Positions 8,483-15,650 of a DNA stretch of 41,773 nt are shown here, in pieces. The notes under the pieces are model-generated. The model did no database searches and was not told where the DNA came from. It was given only the letters and a program-made list of their open reading frames with translations. Made by a program: the position numbers and the translations under genes. Origin of the DNA: Methylocystis sp. Sn-Cys (lineage in GTDB: Bacteria > Pseudomonadota > Alphaproteobacteria > Rhizobiales > Beijerinckiaceae). Where the stretch lies: contig NZ_JAERVJ010000013.1 of NCBI RefSeq assembly GCF_016745395.1, forward strand, positions 1 to 41,773. Reading direction: 5' to 3'. The number at the start of each line of letters is the position of its first letter. Position 1 is the first letter of the stretch.

Positions 8483-8807
8483 ACGCTCTAGCTGTGTGAG
8501 TCTGCCTTTCTAGGGGCCGGGGACCGCATGCGTATCAAGTTCCGCTACCGCTTGCTTGACAAATCGGCCGATTGGCGGCGCGCAACCTATGTAGATGATC
8601 TTATGAGGGGCATCCGTATGCGCTCCATCAGGCGCATCTGGCGCTAAACTCGACGCTCGCAGAATGAGCAAGAGGACTCGTCACGCTCATCAGTTGGGCC
8701 GTGGGTGCGGCGGCGACGTCGTTCTGCCAGCGTTTACCATTGTTGGCCCTTTTTCAACTGTGATCATGCACCGCACTTCGAAGCCATGGCGCGACGGCAC
8801 ATATCCG
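8483..8807. other. intergenic stretch left of the oxidase operon
   Basis: This contains one small plus-strand frame (ATG 8528 to TAA 8647, 39 codons, MRIKFRYRLLDKSADWRRA) without an obvious ribosome-binding site; I do not recognise it. The segment lies after the last gene of the minus-strand oxidase operon, so a terminator would be expected, but I see no convincing hairpin followed by a T-run. Confidence 0.3.
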
Positions 8808-10040
8808 CTATTGAAGCGTCGATAAATACGCCGCGATGTCGCGCGCTTGCTCCTCTGACACGCCCATATTTGGCATCGCGTTGCCCGGCACAATCGATTG
8901 CGGGTCGCGCACCCAGCGTGCAAGGTTCTCGGGCGTCTGGCGCAGCAGCCCGGCGATATAGACGCGCCGTCCCATGTGATCGAGCGGCGGACCGACAAGA
9001 CCGTTGGCGCCGGCAATGCCGGGGATGAGGTGGCAGGAGCCGCAGCCGATTTTCGTTATGGCCTCCGCGCCTTTTTGCGGATCGCCTGTAGCGCCCGCCG
9101 CCCTGGCCGCACGTTCAAGCGCTTTCTCATCATTGCAACCGGAGAGGAGAACGATGCAGGTGGCGGCCGACAGGGCTGCGCCGCGTGCGCCTCGGCCCTG
9201 TTCCGCGTGACGGAGCCAAAGAAATAGCAGGCCGAGGATTGCGGCAAGATAGATGAAGCCGGCCGGGATCCACATGACGAGGCCGGCGATCTGCTGGTCC
9301 TCCAAGGGGGTTAGTCCATACCGGGCGGTAGCGCCGGCATGGACTGAATAGAGCGGGCGCGGCGCAATTGAAATCAACGCGCCTGGCAGCGCGGAGAGAA
9401 GCGCCGCGGTGGAGACAAACATCAGACGCCCTCCTCGAGAGAGCCGCGTCAACTCGCCGAAGGCGACGGCCCAAAACGCGCAGGCGCTAACTAAAAACGT
9501 CAGATGTTCGGCGATATGCGCTTCTTCGTGCTGGAGCGCAAAAGCATAGGGTCCCGGCAAATGCCAAAAGGCGAAGAGACCCATGAACCACAGCCAGATC
9601 GCCAGCGGTGAAATGAAAAGCGCGGCGAAGGGCGCTTTTCGCGCGCGCCTCCAGATCCGCGCCCATATCCGGCGCCTGCTGGGCGCAAGCGCGCGCATGA
9701 CGATGATGTTGGGCTTGCCAAGAATGATAAGCGGAGCGCTCACCATCATCAGTGTCAGATGCTGCGTCATATGCGCGGAAAAAAGCGCGTCACTCAGACG
9801 ATTGAAAGTGGCGCTCAAGGACACGCCCGTGATGGCGAGCGCGGCTAAGCAGGCGCCGACCGCCCGTACATTGAAATCGCGCGCCAGGCTGCGCGCGCTT
9901 ATGCAAATCGCGCAGATCGACGCGAACGCCAGAACGCTTATCGGTAACCACCCATCCGGCCCCGCTGCTGCGCGGCCATGCGCCAAAGCCGCGTCAGGCG
10001 CCCCTGCGGCCAGCGTGACTGCCAGCATCAGCTTCCGCAT
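8808..10040 (-). CDS. ctaG: CtaG (caa3-type) membrane protein fused to a cytochrome c domain
   Basis: A 410-residue two-domain protein. Residues 1-20 are a signal-like segment. About 30-300 are a polytopic Caa3_CtaG domain (HMTQHLTLMMVSAPLIILG, WLWFMGLFAFWHLPG, EEAHIAEHLTFLVSA) with the conserved His residues thought to handle copper or heme during oxidase assembly. The C-terminal 100 residues follow a lipobox-like LLSGC and hold a class I cytochrome c: heme site CGSCH, GPPLDHMG, and a Met ligand in GNAMPNMG. The start at 10040 overlaps the preceding gene by 13 bases; ATG 10052 is an alternative. Last gene of the operon. The fusion puts an electron carrier on an assembly factor and is unusual. 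Confidence 0.85.
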   Translation of the reverse strand: MRKLMLAVTLAAGAPDAALAHGRAAAGPDGWLPISVLAFASICAICISARSLARDFNVRAVGACLAALAITGVSLSATFNRLSDALFSAHMTQHLTLMMVSAPLIILGKPNIIVMRALAPSRRRIWARIWRRARKAPFAALFISPLAIWLWFMGLFAFWHLPGPYAFALQHEEAHIAEHLTFLVSACAFWAVAFGELTRLSRGGRLMFVSTAALLSALPGALISIAPRPLYSVHAGATARYGLTPLEDQQIAGLVMWIPAGFIYLAAILGLLFLWLRHAEQGRGARGAALSAATCIVLLSGCNDEKALERAARAAGATGDPQKGAEAITKIGCGSCHLIPGIAGANGLVGPPLDHMGRRVYIAGLLRQTPENLARWVRDPQSIVPGNAMPNMGVSEEQARDIAAYLSTLQ

Positions 10041-10483
10041 GCTGGCACCCATATGATCGAGATGGTGGCAAAAAGAATCTGGAGCGCAAACCACACGCCG
10101 CCCCACACCCCCCAAATGGCGAGAAATCTTGTGCGACCCTGTCCGACATCGATCACACTTTCATGTCCGCCTTCCGCCTCTCCGCTTGTTCGACGCCAGA
10201 CAGACAGTGCGACCAAAGACGCCACGACGGCGATCGCGAGGCAGAGGAGATTAAGCGCGATGACGACGGGCTCGACCCACTCCCAGCCCGGCGCCAGCGA
10301 GGATCTCGGCCGGTCCGATGGAAAGCAGGCATGACTTGCGAGGCCATAATTGACAAGGAGTTGCACGCTCCAGGCGAGCGGCGAGGCGAGCAAGGCTCCG
10401 AACAGCAACGCAAGCGAGGTGCGCGCGCGATGCGGCGCGGGCGGTTCCACGCCATAGATGGAGAGAAGGTCGTCTTTCGCCAT
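10028..10483 (-). CDS. small membrane protein of the oxidase operon
   Basis: A 151-residue protein with three hydrophobic segments (about 23-45, 75-95 and 125-146) and a loop between the first two containing CFPSDRP. Its ATG overlaps the ctaE stop (TGATG), and its end overlaps ctaG, so it is translationally coupled to both. The position between subunit III and CtaG is where small uncharacterised subunits or assembly proteins of caa3 oxidases are encoded. I do not recognise the family. The conserved-looking pattern of Trp and Arg around the membrane edges suggests a structural subunit, but that is inference. Confidence 0.75.
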   Translation of the reverse strand: MAKDDLLSIYGVEPPAPHRARTSLALLFGALLASPLAWSVQLLVNYGLASHACFPSDRPRSSLAPGWEWVEPVVIALNLLCLAIAVVASLVALSVWRRTSGEAEGGHESVIDVGQGRTRFLAIWGVWGGVWFALQILFATISIIWVPACGS

Positions 10484-11085
10484 CAGTCACTCCCGAGATA
10501 GGGCGTGATGTAAAAGGTGAAGAAGATCGTGAGCCAGACAAGATCCACGAAGTGCCAGTAGACAGCCGCGATCGAGATCGTCGCATGACGTTGCGCGTCG
10601 AAATAGCCAAGAAACGACCAAAGCAGCCCCGCAGCAAGCATCAGCAGTCCGACAACCACATGCGCCATGTGAAAGCCGGTCGTGACGTAAAAGCTCGACC
10701 CGTAGGACGTGTCGTGAATGCCGAAGGGCTTCTGCCGCCATTCGAGAATCTGAATAGCGACGAAAATGACGCCCAGTGTTGCGCCGCCTGCGAGTCCCAG
10801 CAACTGGCTGGCGCGCGCGCCGCGTTTGACGCTTTGCTCGGCCCACCAGACGAAGACGCTGCTCGCCAACAGGATGAGGGTGTTGAGACCGGCCAGTGTG
10901 ACTTTTGGTCGTTCTGGAATCCAGTCCGACCCGTATTGGGCTGCGAAGTAGTAATAGATGAACAGCAAATACGCGAAGAGCGACGCCTCCGTCATAATGA
11001 CGGTCATCATCCCCCACCAGCCGAAGGTCTTATGGCCAACGCTGCCGACGGGCAGTTTTCGGGCGCCGATGGCGACGTCAGACAT
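10483..11085 (-). CDS. ctaE: cytochrome c oxidase subunit III
   Basis: A 200-residue subunit III of the heme-copper oxidase superfamily. It has about five membrane helices: GMMTVIMTEASLFAYLLFIYYYF, LNTLILLASSVFVWWAEQS, LGLAGGATLGVIFVAIQILEW, SFYVTTGFHMAHVVVGLLML and AVYWHFVDLVWLTIFFTFY. The conserved Glu of helix 1 (TEAS) and the GFHMAHV and YWHFVDLVW motifs are the family signatures. Five helices rather than seven is the short form found in caa3 and quinol oxidases. ATG 11085 lies 8 bases inside ctaD. Subunit III stabilises subunit I; it has no metal centre. Confidence 0.92.
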   Translation of the reverse strand: MSDVAIGARKLPVGSVGHKTFGWWGMMTVIMTEASLFAYLLFIYYYFAAQYGSDWIPERPKVTLAGLNTLILLASSVFVWWAEQSVKRGARASQLLGLAGGATLGVIFVAIQILEWRQKPFGIHDTSYGSSFYVTTGFHMAHVVVGLLMLAAGLLWSFLGYFDAQRHATISIAAVYWHFVDLVWLTIFFTFYITPYLGSD

Positions 11086-13030
11086 GTTTTCTCTCCGCGA
11101 TTTGGCCGAGTGAGCGCCGCGGCCAAAGCCAATAGAGAAGCAAAAGAAGCAGGACGGCGCCGCCGATGGCGACGATGCCCCAGGAGTGGAGCAGCGCGGC
11201 GGCGCCGATCGCGGTAGCCGCAAGCGCCGTCAGCAGCGGCGCGATTGAATCTTCCGGCATCTTCATGATGGCGTCCGGCTCTGCGTCAAGCGCAGTGGTC
11301 GTCAACATCTCCTTGCCGTCATCGAGGCGCAGCCCGCGTCCCATTGATGAACTGCCCGACGCTTCGTCAAGATGTTCCTCCCAGAGCGGATGCCGGCTGG
11401 CTACAGCCGGCATCACCTCAAAGTCGTAGGACGGCGGCGGCGATGGTACCGACCATTCCAGCGTGGGCCCTCCCCATGGGTCCGGTCCCGCGACAGCGCC
11501 GCGACTGCGACTGACGATCACATTGACGAGAAGCAGCAGGATGCCGAGCGCGAGGATAAAGGCGCCGATCGTCGTGACGAGATTGACGGCGCCCCAGCCA
11601 AAACCATCCGGGTACGTGTAGATGCGACGTGGCATGCCGGCGAGACCCGTCCAATGCATCGGCAGAAAGGCGATGTTGAAGCCGGCGAAAGTCGTCCAGA
11701 AACACCAGCGCCCGAGTCGTTCGTCGAGAAGTCGTCCGGTAATTTTCGGGAACCACACATGGATCCCTCCCATTACCGCCAGCACATTGATGCCGATAAG
11801 CACATAATGAATATGGGCAACCACGAAATAGGTGTCCGTAAGCTGCTGATCACTGGGAGCCGCCGCCGTCATGACACCCGAGACGCCGCCAATCACGAAT
11901 GTGATGATAAAGCCGGCGAAGAAGAGAAACGCTGTCGACACCACTGGCCGCCCCGTCCAGATTGTTGCGATCCAGGCGAAGACCGCAACCGCGCTCGGCA
12001 CTGTGATGACAAAGGACGCCGCGCTGAAAAACGACAGCGCGAGATAGGGTATGCCCGTCGCGAACATGTGGTGCAGCCAAACGCCAAAGCCCATCACCAT
12101 AGTCGCGACAGTGGCGAGCACGACCACGGTGTAGCCAACCAGCGGGCGCCGGCAGAAAATCGGCAAGGCGTCGGACACAATGCCCATCGCCGGCAGCACG
12201 ACCACATAGACCCAGGGATGCGCGAATATCCAAAAGAGATGTTGCCACAAAAGCGGCTGCCCACGCCCGGCCTGGTCGAAGAAATGCGTCTCGAATTGCC
12301 GGTCCGTCCAGAGCAGGAAGAACGCCAGACTGACGGCGGGCACTGAAAAGAGAATGCCGAAGGAGGTTGTCAACGTGCCCCAGGCGAGGATTGGGATGCG
12401 ATTGATCGACATGCCCGGCGCTCGTGCGCGCAGGAAGGTCACGACGAAATTCGTAGCGCCGGCCGTTGAGGATATTCCGAACAGAATCATGCCGAGCGCG
12501 TAGAAGTCCATGTTCGGACCGGGATTATACTGCTTCAGCGCATACGGAACGTAATTGAACCAGCCGTCATTTGGACCATAGCCGATCGCAAACCCTGCAT
12601 AGATGAAAAGGCCAGAGAGCAAATAGATCCAATAGGAGAACGCGTTGAGGCGCGGAAAGGCCATGTCGCGCGTGCCGAGGATGAGTGGAAAGAGAAAGAC
12701 GCTGAAGCCCGACAGAACCGGCTGCGCATAGAGAAAGATCATGGTCAGGCCATGCATCGAGAAGAGCTGGTTGTATTGCTCGGGCGTAAGCAGCGACTTG
12801 TTCGGCCCGGCGAGCTGAATGCGCATGACCAGCGCTTCGATCCCGCCCAGCAACAGGAAAGCGAATGCCGTCACGATGTAGCGTTTGCCATATTCCTTGT
12901 GGTCGACCGTCGAGAGCCAGCCGAGCACGCCCGGTTCGCTTCTCCAGATCTCTTCGAGATCGCGCTGCTCCCGCTGATGCCGCGCAACTCCGTGGAGTTG
13001 GACGGGACGGTGATAGTCGGTAACCGCCAT
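11078..13030 (-). CDS. ctaD: cytochrome c oxidase subunit I, atypical proton-channel residues
   Basis: A 650-residue subunit I. All metal ligands are visible: H93 (FSMHGLTMIF) and H408 for heme a, H406 for heme a3 (VVAHIHYV), and H271, H320 and H321 for CuB, with Y275 of the His-Tyr pair. The ring-D propionate arginines are present (GMPRRIYTYPDGF). Two residues used for proton conduction in A1-type enzymes differ: the Glu of HPEVY is W273 (AHPWVY), and the K-channel Lys of VPTGIKIF is A349 (VPSAVAVF). D122 of the D-channel mouth (RDMAFPR) is kept. The C-terminal ~110 residues add two further hydrophobic segments beyond the usual 12 helices. Ten bases separate it from ctaC. Codes for the oxygen-reducing core in the inner membrane. 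Confidence 0.95.
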   Translation of the reverse strand: MAVTDYHRPVQLHGVARHQREQRDLEEIWRSEPGVLGWLSTVDHKEYGKRYIVTAFAFLLLGGIEALVMRIQLAGPNKSLLTPEQYNQLFSMHGLTMIFLYAQPVLSGFSVFLFPLILGTRDMAFPRLNAFSYWIYLLSGLFIYAGFAIGYGPNDGWFNYVPYALKQYNPGPNMDFYALGMILFGISSTAGATNFVVTFLRARAPGMSINRIPILAWGTLTTSFGILFSVPAVSLAFFLLWTDRQFETHFFDQAGRGQPLLWQHLFWIFAHPWVYVVVLPAMGIVSDALPIFCRRPLVGYTVVVLATVATMVMGFGVWLHHMFATGIPYLALSFFSAASFVITVPSAVAVFAWIATIWTGRPVVSTAFLFFAGFIITFVIGGVSGVMTAAAPSDQQLTDTYFVVAHIHYVLIGINVLAVMGGIHVWFPKITGRLLDERLGRWCFWTTFAGFNIAFLPMHWTGLAGMPRRIYTYPDGFGWGAVNLVTTIGAFILALGILLLLVNVIVSRSRGAVAGPDPWGGPTLEWSVPSPPPSYDFEVMPAVASRHPLWEEHLDEASGSSSMGRGLRLDDGKEMLTTTALDAEPDAIMKMPEDSIAPLLTALAATAIGAAALLHSWGIVAIGGAVLLLLLLYWLWPRRSLGQIAERKHV

Positions 13031-13040
13031 CGCAGCCCTC

Positions 13041-14066
13041 CTATTTCAGAGTCTCTAGGTAATCGCGGATGACGGACAGTTCTGGAGCTGAAAGCGCCAG
13101 CATTGGCATTTTGGCGCCGGGCTTGATCCTCTGCGGATCGGCGATCCAGCCGGAAAGATTGGCTGGCGTGTTGGGCAGCGTGTTCGCCGCGATTCCAGCG
13201 CGGCTCATGAGATGCGTGAGGTCGGGCCCGAGCATGCCCCAGGCGCGCGTTCCACGCACGGTGTGACAGGCGCCGCAACGCGCGACGAACAGCGCTTCGC
13301 CTGCGCTGTTCATGCTTGCCGCGGTCTGCAATTGCGCGTCCCGCCAGGAGCGGAATTGCTCAGGAGACTCGGCGACAATGACGATGCCCATATGAGCATG
13401 CTGCTTGCCGCAATATTCGGAGCACTGCCCCCGATAGACGCCGGGCGTATTCGCCTCGAACCAGGTCCTGTTGGTCTGGCCGGGAATGACGTCGATCTTG
13501 TCGCCGAGCGCGGGCGCCCAGAAGGAGTGAATGACGTCGGTCGATTCAACCTCGACGCGCACCGGCTCTCCGAGCGGGATGTGCGCCTCATTCGCGGTTT
13601 GAAAGGATTCGGAGGGAGCTTCAGTCCGATAGCGGTATTCCCACCACCACTGATGCGCAATCACTCGGATCGTCAAAGCCGGATCTCGAGGCGGCTTGTC
13701 GATCGCGGCCATGGTGTAGGCGTTCCACACCATGCCGCCGAGCAACGCCAGAGTGGAGATCGACACGCCGATGGTGATCCAGGACAAGTCTCCTGACGGC
13801 CGCAAGATCGGCTCGAACCGGGCGCCGGCGGCGTCGACCGTGGTCCTGCGCTTCAAGACGCCGACGACGGTCAGCGCTGTGACGACGACCACAACAACGA
13901 TCGACAGGATCAGCATCGCCCAGGTCAATGACGCGATGACGCTCGCCTTGTCCCCGAAAGCTTGCAAGAAATTCATCGGCGGCGTCGGCGTATCGGCGGC
14001 TTGTGCGGCGAGGCCAATAGAAACGGCGAGAGCTGGGACAAGAGCGGGAAGTCGCGCAAGCATCAT
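13041..14066 (-). CDS. ctaC: cytochrome c oxidase subunit II with fused cytochrome c domain (caa3 type)
   Basis: A 341-residue subunit II. Signal peptide about 1-23, two membrane helices (about 44-71 and 95-118), then the periplasmic cupredoxin with the complete CuA site: H180 (DVIHSFW), C215, E217, C219, H223 and M226 (CSEYCGKQHAHM). A cytochrome c domain follows, with heme site CGACH at 264-268 and Met ligand near GAKMPMLAL. This is the caa3 arrangement, in which subunit II carries its own electron donor. ATG 14066 is chosen because it overlaps the stop of the preceding cytochrome gene (ATGA) and gives a clean signal peptide; the frame is open further upstream but that part is the antisense of the cytochrome gene. 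Confidence 0.95.
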   Translation of the reverse strand: MMLARLPALVPALAVSIGLAAQAADTPTPPMNFLQAFGDKASVIASLTWAMLILSIVVVVVVTALTVVGVLKRRTTVDAAGARFEPILRPSGDLSWITIGVSISTLALLGGMVWNAYTMAAIDKPPRDPALTIRVIAHQWWWEYRYRTEAPSESFQTANEAHIPLGEPVRVEVESTDVIHSFWAPALGDKIDVIPGQTNRTWFEANTPGVYRGQCSEYCGKQHAHMGIVIVAESPEQFRSWRDAQLQTAASMNSAGEALFVARCGACHTVRGTRAWGMLGPDLTHLMSRAGIAANTLPNTPANLSGWIADPQRIKPGAKMPMLALSAPELSVIRDYLETLK

Positions 14067-14821
14067 CGCCTCCCGCTCGGACTTTGGCCGAAACTGAAGC
14101 GCTCGGTATGGCTCCAGGGATTCGGCGACTGCGAGAATTCCGCCGGAAGTTGTTGCACCGTCCAGGCGTCGTGCGAGGCGGTTTTCCCCCATCCCGTCGT
14201 CGGCGATTTGCTGATACTCTGAATATAGGCTGTAAGGTCCCAGATGATGTTCTCGGGCAACATCGCGCCCCATGACGGCATGCCGTTGGGGCGTCCCTGA
14301 TAAATGCTGAGATAGATGTTTGCGGGATCGTCTCCGTAGATGAAAAACCTGTTGCTCAGCGCTGGCCCCATGCCGCCGCCGCCGTTCGGCGCGTGACATC
14401 CCGAACAGTTGAATGAATCGAAGTAACTCATGCCGCGCTGGATGGCTTCCGGATCGCCCTCCACGGGATTTCTGACGTTGCCTTCAAGCGCCATCTTTCC
14501 AGGAAACAGATTAGATACGGGTGTCTGGCCGATGCCCGGGCCGACCGACGGATAAAGCCTGACGCCGGCATTGCCGCCCGACGCATCTTTCTGAGCAGGG
14601 ACTGACGACGTTGCCGGCGCGTGGGGCGGACTGGTCTGGCCTTCATCATTCACTGGAGCTTGCTGAGCTGGCGGGGAAGGCTGCGCGTGCGGCTCCTGCG
14701 GCGCCGGCGCCCTCTGGTGCGATGTTTTTGGGCGCGCCAGCGCGTCGGGCCAGGCCGAGACAAGCAGGGGCAGGACAAGCAGGCCTATCGCCGCCAATGC
14801 CTTCGTCGGAGTCGCGGGCAT
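14063..14821 (-). CDS. periplasmic cytochrome c linking alcohol dehydrogenase and oxidase
   Basis: A 252-residue secreted monoheme cytochrome c. Signal peptide 1-29 (AIGLLVLPLLVSAWPDALA), then a Pro/Ala/Gln-rich linker of about 60 residues, then a class I heme domain with CSGCH, GGGMGPALSNRFFIYGDD and Met ligand in GMPSWGAMLP, and a C-terminal extension after YIQSI. It lies 12 bases after the binding-protein gene and overlaps ctaC by 4 bases. Position and architecture suggest it is the electron acceptor of the PQQ dehydrogenase (the role of XoxG/MxaG cytochromes) and the donor to the caa3 oxidase. The flexible linker would let it shuttle between the two; that is inference. Confidence 0.88.
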   Translation of the reverse strand: MPATPTKALAAIGLLVLPLLVSAWPDALARPKTSHQRAPAPQEPHAQPSPPAQQAPVNDEGQTSPPHAPATSSVPAQKDASGGNAGVRLYPSVGPGIGQTPVSNLFPGKMALEGNVRNPVEGDPEAIQRGMSYFDSFNCSGCHAPNGGGGMGPALSNRFFIYGDDPANIYLSIYQGRPNGMPSWGAMLPENIIWDLTAYIQSISKSPTTGWGKTASHDAWTVQQLPAEFSQSPNPWSHTERFSFGQSPSGRR

Positions 14822-14833
14822 CTGCCGAACCTC

Positions 14834-15637
14834 TCAGTCACCATCAACAAGCGGGACGCCATAGCTCTCCAGCAGCGCGTGGATGACGCCGCTCTTTCGA
14901 CGGATGATGTCGTCGAGGCGGCGCTTCAACTTATCGTCGCCCTTGCGCACGCCCATCGAAATATCGAAGGCGAATTGTAGCGGCGCGTAGTCATCCGTCC
15001 TGGCTATCATGTCGATGTGTAGCGGCGCTGATGCGTGCTTCGCCTCATAGCCGGCAAACGGCCCCCAGACAGCCGCGACATCGAGAGTCCCGCTTTCTAC
15101 AGCTTGGATCGGACGCAGCGCCGGCGAGGGCTCTCTGTAATCGCCAAAGATTGAATAGCCGACGACATTCGAAACCATGCCGCGCGCGCCGAGCACGTGA
15201 GCCGGCGGGGTGTTCATGCCGTCATCGCCGACGAGATGCACGCCGATCTTCAGGGTGCGAAGCCGATCATCCGCGAGCGACGTGACATCAAGTTCGCGAT
15301 CCGCTCGCGAAACGAACACGTAAGCAGAACGGTAATAGCGCAGGGTCGTTTCGACTGCATCGTAATTTGTTGGCACGCCCATGACGAGATCGCAAGCGCC
15401 AGCCTTCAGCGTGTTGCGGATGAAGCCGCGTCTTTGCGCCCACCAGGTATAGGATAGAGTCTTGCCGAGTTCGCTTGCGACAAGCTCCGCAAGCTTGTTT
15501 TCAAAGCCGGTGCCTTTGGCGTCGGAAAATGGCAAATTATTGGGGTCGGCGCAGACTCGGAGGCTATCCTCGGCCCGCGCGCTGGACGGCGGAGAAGAGA
15601 GCGCCCCAATCGTCAGGCAGGTCGCGAGAACGCGAAT
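14834..15637 (-). CDS. XoxJ/MxaJ-like periplasmic binding protein of the PQQ dehydrogenase
   Basis: A type-2 periplasmic-binding fold protein of the group found with quinoprotein dehydrogenases. Motifs: LRVCADPNNLPFSDAKG, GFENKLAELVA, AGACDLVMGVP, YYRSAYVFV, GVHLVGDDGMNTPPAHVLG, DVAAVWGPFAGYEA. XoxJ is thought to help activate or load XoxF. No ATG, GTG or TTG gives a full N-terminus: the first TTG (15535) starts inside the mature domain. An ATT at 15637, placed just after AGGAGGAG and right behind the dehydrogenase stop, opens a normal signal peptide (RVLATCLTIGALSSPPSSARA). I therefore propose an ATT start (267 residues). A CTG at 15616 is the alternative. Confidence 0.85.
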   Translation of the reverse strand: MRVLATCLTIGALSSPPSSARAEDSLRVCADPNNLPFSDAKGTGFENKLAELVASELGKTLSYTWWAQRRGFIRNTLKAGACDLVMGVPTNYDAVETTLRYYRSAYVFVSRADRELDVTSLADDRLRTLKIGVHLVGDDGMNTPPAHVLGARGMVSNVVGYSIFGDYREPSPALRPIQAVESGTLDVAAVWGPFAGYEAKHASAPLHIDMIARTDDYAPLQFAFDISMGVRKGDDKLKRRLDDIIRRKSGVIHALLESYGVPLVDGD

Positions 15638-15639
15638 TG

Positions 15640-15650
15640 GCTCCTCCTAT
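15640..15650 (-). promoter_or_regulatory. ribosome-binding site overlapping the dehydrogenase stop
   Basis: TAGGAGGAG overlaps the stop codon of the PQQ dehydrogenase gene. It is the strongest Shine-Dalgarno sequence in the operon and sits about five bases before the proposed ATT start at 15637, supporting translation from that unusual codon. Confidence 0.6.

Noticed and set aside
11372-12346. Long plus-strand open frame of 324 codons opposite ctaD
   Set aside because: It lies antisense to a clear oxidase subunit, is extremely rich in Arg, His and Asp, and shows no domain; it is a shadow of GC-rich codons.
13041-14399. A longer subunit II starting at 14399
   Set aside because: The extra 111 residues are the antisense of the cytochrome c gene. 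ATG 14066 overlaps that gene's stop and gives a proper signal peptide.
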